The notes under the pieces were generated by a model that made no database searches, had not been told where the DNA came from, and saw nothing but the letters and a program-made list of their open reading frames with translations. The position numbers and the translations under genes are program-made. DNA of 33,905 nucleotides from Microcaldota archaeon. Its GTDB lineage: Archaea > Micrarchaeota > Micrarchaeia > Micrarchaeales > CABMGC01. Location: positions 1 through 33,905 of the forward strand of contig DAHUYR010000013.1 in assembly GCA_027315135.1 (NCBI GenBank), read 5' to 3'. Shown here one piece after another: positions 25,517 through 33,905 of this stretch. Each line of letters begins with the position of its first letter. The first letter of the stretch is position 1.

Positions 25517-26995
25517 ATGGATAGCAATAGCATTTTGTTGGAATCGTATTTGGACACTATGCCACTGATACAGCATCAGTTGGAGAGCTTCAATAGATTT
25601 GTGAGCCAAGGTCTTCAACGCGTTGTAGATAGGCAAAATATAGTGCAGCCAAGTGTAGAGGGATTTTCATTAAAGCTTGGAAATATACGACTTGACAAAG
25701 CCTCAATAATAGAGGCTGATGGGTCGAGAAGGCAGATAATGCCTAATGAAGCGCGTTTGAGAAATCTTACCTATTCGGCTCCGATATTCATAGAAGTAGT
25801 CCCAGTGATAAGAGGCATTGAAAAGAAGGCCTCTTTCGGCGAAGTTTTCATAGGCGAATTGCCAATCATGGTAAGGAGCGATTTGTGCTACATAAAGACA
25901 ATGTCTAGGCAGCAGTTGATAGAAGAAGCCGAAGATGTAGACGATCCAGGAGGCTATTTCATAGTAAAAGGAGTTGAACGTGTACTTATAGGGCTTGAGG
26001 ACATAGCGCCTAACCGCGTAATAACTACAAAGGGAAAGGGAGGCGACAAGATTAACAGTGTTGTATTTTCCACGGCACCTGGATTTAGGGCAAGGTGTGT
26101 AGTTTCAAGGAACCAGAACGGAATATATACTGTGGAATTCCCAACAATATCAAAGAGTGTGAATCTGATACTTATGCTAAGGGCGCTTGGGATGTCTGAA
26201 AAGGGTCTTCTTGAAAATGTTTCTGATTCTCTTTCATTAAGAAATGACGTTATGCTGAACCTTGAGGTCAGCGATTACAGGAACATGACTCAGAATGAAG
26301 CCATAGCCGAATTAGGAAGGATGGCAGCTCCTGGGCAGGCGCCTGAATATCAGCTTTCAAGGGCGGAGACGCAGATAAACAATTACCTGCTGCCTCACGT
26401 TGGTGAAACTGCTGAAGATAAGTTCAGGAAGGCAGAGTATCTGATAACAATGGCAAGGAAGGCTACAATGGTAGGAAATAAACTCGCGCGCGAAGACGAT
26501 AAAGACCATTATGCAAACAAGCGCATAAAGTTCTCAGGTGAATTGATGGAAGATCTCTTCACTTACGCTTTCAGGTTCTTCACAAAAGAGGTCAAGTACC
26601 AAATAGAGAGGACAAGTGCGCGCGGAAGAAAGCTCAGCATACAGTCAATAATCAACCCTGACACAATAACAGAGCGTATATCATATGCTATGGGAACAGG
26701 AACCTGGGTTGCAGGGCAGACTGGTATCTCACAGGTTCTTGACAGGACTAACTTCTCAAGTGCTTATACTCATCTCAGGAGAGTAAAGTCTCCACTGGCA
26801 AAAAAGCATCCGCACTTCAAGGCAAGAGAGGTGCATGGAACACAGTGGGGAAAGATCTGTCCTTCCGAAACTCCAGAGGGTCAGGAAGTAGGTCTTACCA
26901 AGTATCTCGCATTGATGTCGAAGGTAACAGTAGGTGCAGAAGAGTCATCTTTCGAGGACAAACTTGCAGGTCTGAGGAAAAAGGCAAACGAGTGA
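25517..26995 (+). CDS. rpoB2: DNA-directed RNA polymerase subunit B''
   Basis: LIQHQLESFNRFV...YFIVKGVERVLIGLED...GTQWGKICPSETPEGQEVGLTKYLALM. ATG 25517 with GTGAT at 25508 preferred over GTG 25508. Confidence 0.96.
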   Translation: MDSNSILLESYLDTMPLIQHQLESFNRFVSQGLQRVVDRQNIVQPSVEGFSLKLGNIRLDKASIIEADGSRRQIMPNEARLRNLTYSAPIFIEVVPVIRGIEKKASFGEVFIGELPIMVRSDLCYIKTMSRQQLIEEAEDVDDPGGYFIVKGVERVLIGLEDIAPNRVITTKGKGGDKINSVVFSTAPGFRARCVVSRNQNGIYTVEFPTISKSVNLILMLRALGMSEKGLLENVSDSLSLRNDVMLNLEVSDYRNMTQNEAIAELGRMAAPGQAPEYQLSRAETQINNYLLPHVGETAEDKFRKAEYLITMARKATMVGNKLAREDDKDHYANKRIKFSGELMEDLFTYAFRFFTKEVKYQIERTSARGRKLSIQSIINPDTITERISYAMGTGTWVAGQTGISQVLDRTNFSSAYTHLRRVKSPLAKKHPHFKAREVHGTQWGKICPSETPEGQEVGLTKYLALMSKVTVGAEESSFEDKLAGLRKKANE

Positions 26996-26999
26996 TGTT

Positions 27000-28823
27000 A
27001 TGGCAAAGAATGAAATAACTCATGTTTATTTGAACGGAAGAGACATAGGAACGGTAGAGGATCCGGTAAAGTTCGTAAACGAGATAAGAGGTGCAAGAAG
27101 GGCAGGCGTAATCTCTGGTGAGATAAACGTGGCACTTTATGCAAAGCAGCACTTCATCAATATAAACAGTGACCGCGGAAGGGTTAGGAAGCCATATGTA
27201 ATAATAGAAAACAGCAAGTCAAAGCTCACACCTGACCTGATTGAGAAGCTTAATAGCAAGGAGATAAACTTCAATTATCTTTTCAGGAACGGAATTGTAG
27301 AGTATCTTGATGCTGAAGAAGAGGAGAATGCTCTTGTGGCATTCAAGGAAAAGGATATTACTGAGAAGCATACGCACCTTGAAGTGGATATAGCATCCAT
27401 ATTCGGGTTCACAGTAGCGACATCGCCATATGCAGAACATAACAGTATTGCAAGGCACGCAATGCTTGCAAACTTCATAAAGCAGGCGCAGGGATTGTAT
27501 GCGATCAACTTCAACCAGAGATTCGATTCACGAGCATACCTGCTCTTTTATCCGCAGGTGCCAATAGTAAACACAGTACCATACAGGAAGACAAACATAC
27601 AGAAGCATCCTAGCGGTCAGAACCTAGTCGTTGCACTGTCCACCTATTATGGATATAATATGCAGGACGCAGTTGTCCTGAATAGAGCAGCTGTAGAGAG
27701 AGGAGTAGGAAGAAGCTTATTTTACAAGACATACTCTGATGAGGAGAGAAGATATCCTGGAGGGCAGAGAGACAGACTTAAGGTGCCTCCGCCTACGGCA
27801 GAAGGATATATGGGAGAGCACTTCTATTCAAAACTCAGCGATGATGGGATTATAGAACCTGAGATGGACGTTGAAGAAGGAGATGTTTTAATAGGAAAGG
27901 TTTCTCCACCAAGGTTCCTTGAAGAGAGCATGGGCCCTAGCGGGATAGAGGAAAAGGTAAGAGATGATTCAACCGTTCTTAAGACTGGAGAGACAGGAAT
28001 TGTAGATAGTGTAATGATAACGGAATCGCCTGGGGCGACAAAGCTCGTTAAGATAAGGGTTCGCGGTCTGAGGATTCCTGAGAATGGGGATAAGTTCGCA
28101 AGCAGACACGGGCAGAAAGGAGTCACGTCACTCATAGTTCCGCCTGAGGATATGCCATTTACTGAATCCGGAGTGATTCCTGATCTGTTGTTAAACCCGC
28201 ATAGCGTTCCTTCAAGAATGACTTTTGGTCACCTGCTGGAGGAGCTTGCAGGCAAGGCCGGCGCAGTGAGCGGGCGCACTATAGACGGCACAGCGTTCGC
28301 AGAGGACGGAGTGGACCGCATGTCCGAGTATGGCAGAATGCTTGAGGAGAAGGGATTTGACAAGTACGGAGAGGAAGAGATGTACGACGGGATAACAGGG
28401 ATGAAGTTCAAGGCAAAGGTCTTCACAGGCGTTGTCTATTACAACAGGCTGTACCATATGGTAAGCAACAAGATGCAGGTAAGGAGCAGAGGAAAGGTAC
28501 AGATACTTACGCACCAGCCTACAGAAGGAAAGGCGAGGCAGGGAGCGTTGAGATTCGGAGAGATGGAACGAGATACGCTTATAGGATATGGAGCAAGCCT
28601 GCTTCTCAAGGAGAGGCTGCTTGACCAGTCAGACAAGACCACGGTGCTTGTATGCAAGCAGTGCGGCAACATTGGCTACTATGATCATATAAAGCGTGCC
28701 AATATCTGTCCTATAGACAAGGGCTCAGACTTCGTTGAAGTGGAGATGAGCTATGCATTCAAGGTATTGCTTGACGAGATAAAGTCTCTGCACATAATGC
28801 CTAGAATGAAGATAACGGAGTGA
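27000..28823 (+). CDS. rpoB1: DNA-directed RNA polymerase subunit B'
   Basis: GQNLVVALSTYYGYNMQDAVVLNRAAVERG...RGLRIPENGDKFASRHGQKGV...FGEMERDTLIGYGASLLLKERLL. Confidence 0.97.
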   Translation: MAKNEITHVYLNGRDIGTVEDPVKFVNEIRGARRAGVISGEINVALYAKQHFININSDRGRVRKPYVIIENSKSKLTPDLIEKLNSKEINFNYLFRNGIVEYLDAEEEENALVAFKEKDITEKHTHLEVDIASIFGFTVATSPYAEHNSIARHAMLANFIKQAQGLYAINFNQRFDSRAYLLFYPQVPIVNTVPYRKTNIQKHPSGQNLVVALSTYYGYNMQDAVVLNRAAVERGVGRSLFYKTYSDEERRYPGGQRDRLKVPPPTAEGYMGEHFYSKLSDDGIIEPEMDVEEGDVLIGKVSPPRFLEESMGPSGIEEKVRDDSTVLKTGETGIVDSVMITESPGATKLVKIRVRGLRIPENGDKFASRHGQKGVTSLIVPPEDMPFTESGVIPDLLLNPHSVPSRMTFGHLLEELAGKAGAVSGRTIDGTAFAEDGVDRMSEYGRMLEEKGFDKYGEEEMYDGITGMKFKAKVFTGVVYYNRLYHMVSNKMQVRSRGKVQILTHQPTEGKARQGALRFGEMERDTLIGYGASLLLKERLLDQSDKTTVLVCKQCGNIGYYDHIKRANICPIDKGSDFVEVEMSYAFKVLLDEIKSLHIMPRMKITE

Positions 28824-28827
28824 TATT

Positions 28828-31374
28828 ATGAAGACCGAGGCAATCAATCATATAAAATTCGGAGTAATGAATCCGGAATACGTCAAGGCTCTTGGAGTTG
28901 TGAAACTCACTGTGCCTGACACCTACAATGAGGACGGCTATCCGATAGACGGAGGGCTGCTTGACCAGCGCCTCGGGGTTATAGATCCTGGATTGATATG
29001 CAAGACCTGCGGAGCCAGAGCAAAATCCTGCCCAGGTCATTTCGGAAGAATAGAACTTGTCCGACCTGCAATCCATTCTGAATTTGGGAAGACACTTTAC
29101 ATGATTCTACAGTCAACCTGCAGAAACTGCAACAAGCTCCTGCTCAACGATGAGAGCATCGCCAAATATGGTGGCGGTAAACCTATAGACCCTGATGCCC
29201 TTGTGGCAGATGGAGAGGAGGGAGCTACTGAAGTAAAGAGTGTGATGCTGAAAAGGTTGAAGGATATTAAGAGATGTGAAAGATGCGGAACACAGAAGAA
29301 GAAGCTGAAGTTTTCCCTTCCAACATACTTCTACGTTGACGATTACAAGTTGAAGCCTAATGAAATAAGAGACATGGTATCTAAAGTGAGCAACGATGAT
29401 CTTGAAATTCTCGGGGTGGATGCAGAGAATGCCAGACCTGAATGGCTTATAATTGATATACTGCTCGTGCCTCCAGTAAACGTAAGGCCTTCGATAACCC
29501 TTGAGAGCGGAGAGAGAAGCGAAGACGAACTTACACACAAGCTTGTAGACATAATGAGAATAAATCAGAGGTTGGAACAGAACCTCAATGCAGGAGCACC
29601 TCAAATAATAATAGATGACCTGTGGGAATTGCTGCAGTACCACGTCACAACATATTTCAACAATGAAACCTCCAACATACCTCCTGCAAGACACAGGAGC
29701 GGAAGGGCATTGAAGACGCTTACACAGAGGCTTAAGGGCAAAGAAGGAAGGTTCAGGTACAACCTCAGCGGAAAAAGAGTCAACTACTCTGCAAGAACCG
29801 TAATCAGTGTGGATCCGAATGTGGATATAGACGAGGTAGGAGTACCATTTGCAATAGCTTCGAAGCTGACAGTTCCGTTCTACATTACAGAGTGGAACAT
29901 AGAGCATGCAAAGAAGATGCTCATGTCAACTGATTATCCTGCAGTGTTAAACGTAATAAGCAAGGATGGCAAGAGAAAGAGAGTAATAGAGACAAACAAG
30001 GAAGAGATACTTAAGGAGCTTGCCGCAGGAGACGTGATGGAGAGGCAGCTTGTTGATGGAGATATAGTCCTGTTCAACAGGCAGCCTTCGTTGCACAGAA
30101 TGTCGATTATGGCCCATAAGGCAAAGGTGCTTCCTGGAAAGACCTTCAGGATAAACCTCTGTGTTGCGGCGCCTTACAATGCAGACTTCGACGGAGACGA
30201 GATGAACCTTCATGTTCCGCAGACGCTTGAAGCAAGGGCAGAGGCAAAGATATTGATGATGTCTTCGCACCAGGTCTTCTCTCCAAGAGAAGGAAATGTG
30301 ATAATAGGCACGGAACAGGACGGAATAACAGGAGCATACGAGATGACGGCTGAAGGCAATTATGTGACGAAAGAGGAGGCAGTCTACCTTCTTGCGCTTG
30401 CAGGCGTATATGAGTTGCCAAAGGAAGCGAAGAATGGAATGTATATGGCAAGGGATGTGTTCTCGATGCTCTTGCCAGAAGGGCTTAATTTTGAGACTGA
30501 GACAAAGAAGGGCCACGTAAAGATAAAGGATGGCAAGCTTGTTGAAGGAAGGCTGGACAACGGAACAATTGGAAGAGGAGGAAACCAGCTATTCATGAAG
30601 ATACGCGCAGATTATGGATTTGAGGAATTGAAGAAGTTCATATACAGGTCTTCAAAGATGGTTGATGCGTATGTTACTCTTATGGGCTTCAGCCTTGGAG
30701 TCAAAGAATATGTCAACGATCAGAGACTGGTCAAGGACAGGGAACGCATGCTTAATGAAACAATGGAGAAAATAAAGAAGCTCATTGTAGATTATAATGA
30801 TGGCAAGCTTGAGGCACTCGTAGGCTACACGCTAAAGAGCTCCCTTGAGAGGATGATAATTGCCGAGTTGAACCTTGTCAGAGACATGGCAGGAAAGGAT
30901 ATCCTTAAGGCAAAGGCAGATATGAAGGAAAATAACACGGCAATGAATATGGTATCATCTGGAGCGAGAGGAAACATATTGAACGTAGTGCAGATGATGA
31001 TGTTCTTGGGACAGCAAGCTACAATCTCAGGAGGAAGGATAAACAGAGGTTACGCTACAAGAAGGGCTCTGCCGCACATACTGCCTGGAGATCTCTCCCC
31101 TAAGGGAAGAGGGTTTATAACGACATCCTTCTATGGAGGACTTGACCCTATAGACCTGTTCATGCACGCAGTAGGTTCAAGAGGTTCTGAAATTTATAAG
31201 GCATTGCTTACTGCACGAAGCGGATATCTCTACAGAAGGCTGTCTAACGCGCTTCAGGATTACTATGTCGATGTTGATTACAGCGTAAGAGATGCAAGCA
31301 ACAATCTTATAGAAACGCAGTACGGAGGGGACATGATTGACCCGATGTACACCAAGATAAATGATATAGAGTGA
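28828..31374 (+). CDS. rpoA1: DNA-directed RNA polymerase subunit A'
   Basis: [51 protein letters not shown] catalytic motif. Confidence 0.98.
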   Translation: MKTEAINHIKFGVMNPEYVKALGVVKLTVPDTYNEDGYPIDGGLLDQRLGVIDPGLICKTCGARAKSCPGHFGRIELVRPAIHSEFGKTLYMILQSTCRNCNKLLLNDESIAKYGGGKPIDPDALVADGEEGATEVKSVMLKRLKDIKRCERCGTQKKKLKFSLPTYFYVDDYKLKPNEIRDMVSKVSNDDLEILGVDAENARPEWLIIDILLVPPVNVRPSITLESGERSEDELTHKLVDIMRINQRLEQNLNAGAPQIIIDDLWELLQYHVTTYFNNETSNIPPARHRSGRALKTLTQRLKGKEGRFRYNLSGKRVNYSARTVISVDPNVDIDEVGVPFAIASKLTVPFYITEWNIEHAKKMLMSTDYPAVLNVISKDGKRKRVIETNKEEILKELAAGDVMERQLVDGDIVLFNRQPSLHRMSIMAHKAKVLPGKTFRINLCVAAPYNADFDGDEMNLHVPQTLEARAEAKILMMSSHQVFSPREGNVIIGTEQDGITGAYEMTAEGNYVTKEEAVYLLALAGVYELPKEAKNGMYMARDVFSMLLPEGLNFETETKKGHVKIKDGKLVEGRLDNGTIGRGGNQLFMKIRADYGFEELKKFIYRSSKMVDAYVTLMGFSLGVKEYVNDQRLVKDRERMLNETMEKIKKLIVDYNDGKLEALVGYTLKSSLERMIIAELNLVRDMAGKDILKAKADMKENNTAMNMVSSGARGNILNVVQMMMFLGQQATISGGRINRGYATRRALPHILPGDLSPKGRGFITTSFYGGLDPIDLFMHAVGSRGSEIYKALLTARSGYLYRRLSNALQDYYVDVDYSVRDASNNLIETQYGGDMIDPMYTKINDIE

Positions 31375-31378
31375 TGTT

Positions 31379-32422
31379 ATGGCAAAAGAAGATAAGAATA
31401 GATTTCTGGTGCAGTATGGAGAGGCAGTTGGCACGATAGCTGCACAGTCTCTTGGAGAGCCAGGCACGCAGATGATTCTTAGGACGTTCCACTATGCAGG
31501 AGTAGAGTCCACAATGTCAACTTCTGGATTGCCAAGGATAGTCGAGCTTGTTGATGCAAAGAAAAAGCCAACCACTCCGATTACCTATATCTACCTTGAC
31601 AAGGATATAGCTAAAAGTTTTGAAAAAGCTGACGAGATGATAAGGAAGATCAGCGAGGTTACGATGAGTTCTGTGGTTAGAAGGGTGGATGAAAACTTTG
31701 CTAAGGGAAAGATAAGACTCATACTCAGCTCGCAGGAAATCGAGGCTGCAAGAATAACCCCGAAGAGCGTAGCGTCGAAGATTTCAAAGGATTTTGGCTT
31801 TGAGACAAAGGTTGACGGAAGGATAATAGAGATAAAGATAGGGACACGAGATCCGAAAAAGGTACGCTCGGAAAGAGTAAGGATAATGAATTCGGTGATA
31901 AGCGGGATAGATGGAGCTGGAAAGGTAACCTTGAGGCAGGATGACAAGACAAAGGAGTTCTATCTTGTTGCGGCAGGCAGCGACATTGAGAGTCTGATAG
32001 ACATACAGGGTGTGGACTCGACAAGGATAATAACAAATGACGTTTTTGCAATATACAGGCTGTTCGGAGTGGAAGCTGCAAGGAATTCCATAGTAAGCGA
32101 GCTTGCGAAGACACTCGACGAACAGAGAATAGGAGTCAGCAGAAGGCATCTTTCACTTATAGCAGACGCTATGACAGCAAGAGGCAACATAAAAGGAGTA
32201 GGAAGGCACGGGCTTTCTGGAGAAAAAGGCTCAGTGCTCGCCAGAGCAGCTTACGAAGAGACCATAAAGCATCTGGTCCACGCTGCAGTTTATGGTGAAA
32301 TAGACCATATGAATGGCGTGACTGAAAACGTATTAATAGGGAAGCAGGTACCTGTCGGGACCGGAACAGTTAAGCTTGCGATAAGGAAGGAGGACCTGTC
32401 AAGGACGGCGAAAAAGAAATAG
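31379..32422 (+). CDS. rpoA2: DNA-directed RNA polymerase subunit A''
   Basis: [44 protein letters not shown]. Confidence 0.97.
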   Translation: MAKEDKNRFLVQYGEAVGTIAAQSLGEPGTQMILRTFHYAGVESTMSTSGLPRIVELVDAKKKPTTPITYIYLDKDIAKSFEKADEMIRKISEVTMSSVVRRVDENFAKGKIRLILSSQEIEAARITPKSVASKISKDFGFETKVDGRIIEIKIGTRDPKKVRSERVRIMNSVISGIDGAGKVTLRQDDKTKEFYLVAAGSDIESLIDIQGVDSTRIITNDVFAIYRLFGVEAARNSIVSELAKTLDEQRIGVSRRHLSLIADAMTARGNIKGVGRHGLSGEKGSVLARAAYEETIKHLVHAAVYGEIDHMNGVTENVLIGKQVPVGTGTVKLAIRKEDLSRTAKKK

Positions 32423-32469
32423 TCTTTTAAATTGTCTTGTCGCTATAATCTCAATAAATATACAAGAAG

Positions 32470-32706
32470 ATGGGTTTAATTATGCCTCAGGACAGACCGT
32501 TTGATTTACTGAACAAGTCGATAGGACAGCAAGTGATGATAAGGCTGAAGAATGGGACAGACATAAGGGGAAAGGTCGTTTCGTTTGATGCTCACATGAA
32601 TATTGTGATAGAGAATGCCGAAGAGGTCGAGGATGGAGAACTCAAGGCAAGGCTCAACACAATACTGTTAAGAGGAGGAAATATCCTTTTCATTTCCCCC
32701 GTATAA
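32470..32706 (+). CDS. Sm-like (LSm) RNA-binding protein
   Basis: RPFDLLNKSIGQQVMIRLKNGTDIRGKVVSFDAHMNIVIENAEE...ILLRGGNILFISP; ATG 32470 or 32482. Confidence 0.94.
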   Translation: MGLIMPQDRPFDLLNKSIGQQVMIRLKNGTDIRGKVVSFDAHMNIVIENAEEVEDGELKARLNTILLRGGNILFISPV

Positions 32707-32724
32707 CTCTGACTTTATCTTTAT

Positions 32725-32826
32725 GGGCTCTTGGCGCAACGGTAGCGCGCCTGCATGGCATGCAGGAGGTTGCGGGTTCAAATGGCCTTTAGAATTTCTA
32801 TGGGCCTGCAAATCCCGCAGAGTCCA
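32725..32826 (+). tRNA. tRNA-Ala(GGC) with 30-nt T-loop intron (32783..32812) at position 59/60
   Basis: Acceptor GGGCTCT/AGAGTCC+A with G3:U70; D arm GCGC/GCGC; anticodon arm CCTGC-ATGGCAT-GCAGG; T stem GCGGG/CCCGC, loop TTCAAA[30 nt]T; BHB-like fold with GGCC/GGCC and TAGA/TCTA helices. Confidence 0.9.
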
Positions 32827-32892
32827 TATACTAATACATGAACTAATGCTGCAGAGATTCCAACTTTATGCATAATAGTATGAAGTTCTGGG

Positions 32893-33711
32893 CTATTTCA
32901 GATTCGCATCGTAAAATCTTAACAGCATCTCCCATGCTTCGTCTGCTGCTGCTTTGTTGTAGTGCTGCTGCCGTGAGTCATTGAAGAACGCATGATACGC
33001 TCCTGGAAAGACCTTTATTGTAAACGGCTTCTTGTAATCCACTAAAGCTTTCACCAATTCACTTATTCCTGAATTTATCCTATGGTCCTCTCCGCCGTAC
33101 AGTCCCATTACAGCTCCATTCACTCCTTTTATCTTTTCTATAGGGCTTGGGTTTTCTCCGTAGAATATGACAGATGCGTTTGTCTTTCCTGTGCATCCTA
33201 AGTTTATCGACATGCCGCCTCCAAAGCAGAAACCTGCACTCCCTATCTTTTCACTTACGTTTTCCAACGAGTGCAGATAATCTACGCCGCTAGACATATA
33301 TTCTACAAAAAGGTCAATAGGCCTGTTCATGAATAGTATCTGGTTTACCTCGCTTACTGCTTTCTGCTGCTCGCCGCTGAGTTTTGAAAGTTCTGCTGCC
33401 CTGTATTGCTCGTCTCTTTGCTTGTCTACAGGCATAGACATCATGAACTTCATCGCCGTAGCTATGTTCTGCTCCGATAAGGATCCGGATAGTTTTTTGC
33501 TTGAGAACAGGTGTGGTGCAAGAACGACGTATCCTTCCGCTGCAAGCCTGTCAGCAACCTTCCTTGTGTGCGCATCAAGGCCGAATATCTCATGTATGAG
33601 GATTACCCCAGGATGCTTGTCTGAATCGTCAGGGAATGCCAGATATGCGCCTATAGTATCGTTATTGGTAGTGTACGTAATATCCTTTGAATTCGTTTTC
33701 ATGTTATTCAC
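32893..33711 (-). CDS. Dienelactone hydrolase family protein
   Basis: HPGVILIHEIFGLDAHTRKVADRLAAEGYVVLAPHLF; GSAGFCFGGGMS nucleophile motif; PGAYHAFFND. Confidence 0.92.
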   Translation of the reverse strand: MNNMKTNSKDITYTTNNDTIGAYLAFPDDSDKHPGVILIHEIFGLDAHTRKVADRLAAEGYVVLAPHLFSSKKLSGSLSEQNIATAMKFMMSMPVDKQRDEQYRAAELSKLSGEQQKAVSEVNQILFMNRPIDLFVEYMSSGVDYLHSLENVSEKIGSAGFCFGGGMSINLGCTGKTNASVIFYGENPSPIEKIKGVNGAVMGLYGGEDHRINSGISELVKALVDYKKPFTIKVFPGAYHAFFNDSRQQHYNKAAADEAWEMLLRFYDANLK

Positions 33712-33722
33712 TCTTTATTGAG

Positions 33723-33905
33723 TTAAATCCTTATTATTATCTTGCCTTTCGCTTTTCCGCTTTCGCTCAGAGCATGAGCCTCGCTTATTCTCTCTAGAGG
33801 CAGCTCTCTTTCTATTAGTACTTTGAGCTTTCCAGAATCTGCAAGCTTTGCTATCTCCTCCATAGTCTTTCCGTCTGAAGGCACTGATAGATACTGTGCG
33901 CGTAT
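33723..33905 (-). CDS. C-terminal fragment of zinc-type alcohol dehydrogenase/quinone oxidoreductase, truncated by window edge
   Basis: Reverse complement encodes IRAQYLSVPSDGKTMEEIAKLADSGKLKVLIERELPLERISEAHALSESGKAKGKIIIRI*, typical MDR-family C-terminus. Confidence 0.75.
   Translation of the reverse strand: MRAQYLSVPSDGKTMEEIAKLADSGKLKVLIERELPLERISEAHALSESGKAKGKIIIRI

Noticed and set aside
29113-29907. 264-aa minus-strand ORF inside rpoA1
   Set aside because: Antisense of a strongly conserved gene; Cys/Tyr-rich nonsense composition typical of shadow ORFs.
25508-32422. Split A and B RNA polymerase subunits as a novelty
   Set aside because: A'/A'' and B'/B'' splits are common in archaea; the gene order is ordinary.

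Overview
The window is a gene-dense archaeal chromosome segment. From the gene set and the small intron-bearing tRNAs I infer a DPANN/ARMAN (Micrarchaeota-like) genome. The core is information processing: Rpo3 - tRNA-Leu - eL18 - uL13 - uS9 - Rpo10 - tRNA-Pro - uS2; a separate Rpo5-B''-B'-A'-A'' operon followed by an Lsm protein and tRNA-Ala; MCM; SRP54; a DRG GTPase; Kae1 and Bud32; and Met-, Cys- and Trp-tRNA synthetases. Accessory genes include two large surface proteins with InlB-like repeats, at the left edge and at 22.9-25.1 kb. They share nearly identical DNA blocks but have unrelated C-termini. Other accessory genes are a class III-signal pilin-like protein, a presenilin-like protease, a divergent GCS2-like ligase and several orphans. 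The strongest signals are: (1) all four tRNAs contain introns, two at 37/38 and two inside the T-loop at 59/60, all with bulge-helix-bulge folds I could draw by hand; (2) unusual anticodons UAU (Ile) and AGG (Pro); (3) two very short basic ORFs absent from the ORF track, one a clear eL41 and one a 21-aa Lys/Ala peptide; (4) the exchangeable surface-protein modules; (5) a recurrent GTGAT motif 3-4 nt before start codons that revises several starts. No CRISPR array, rRNA, transposase or prophage was seen. All family assignments are by eye, without database searches.
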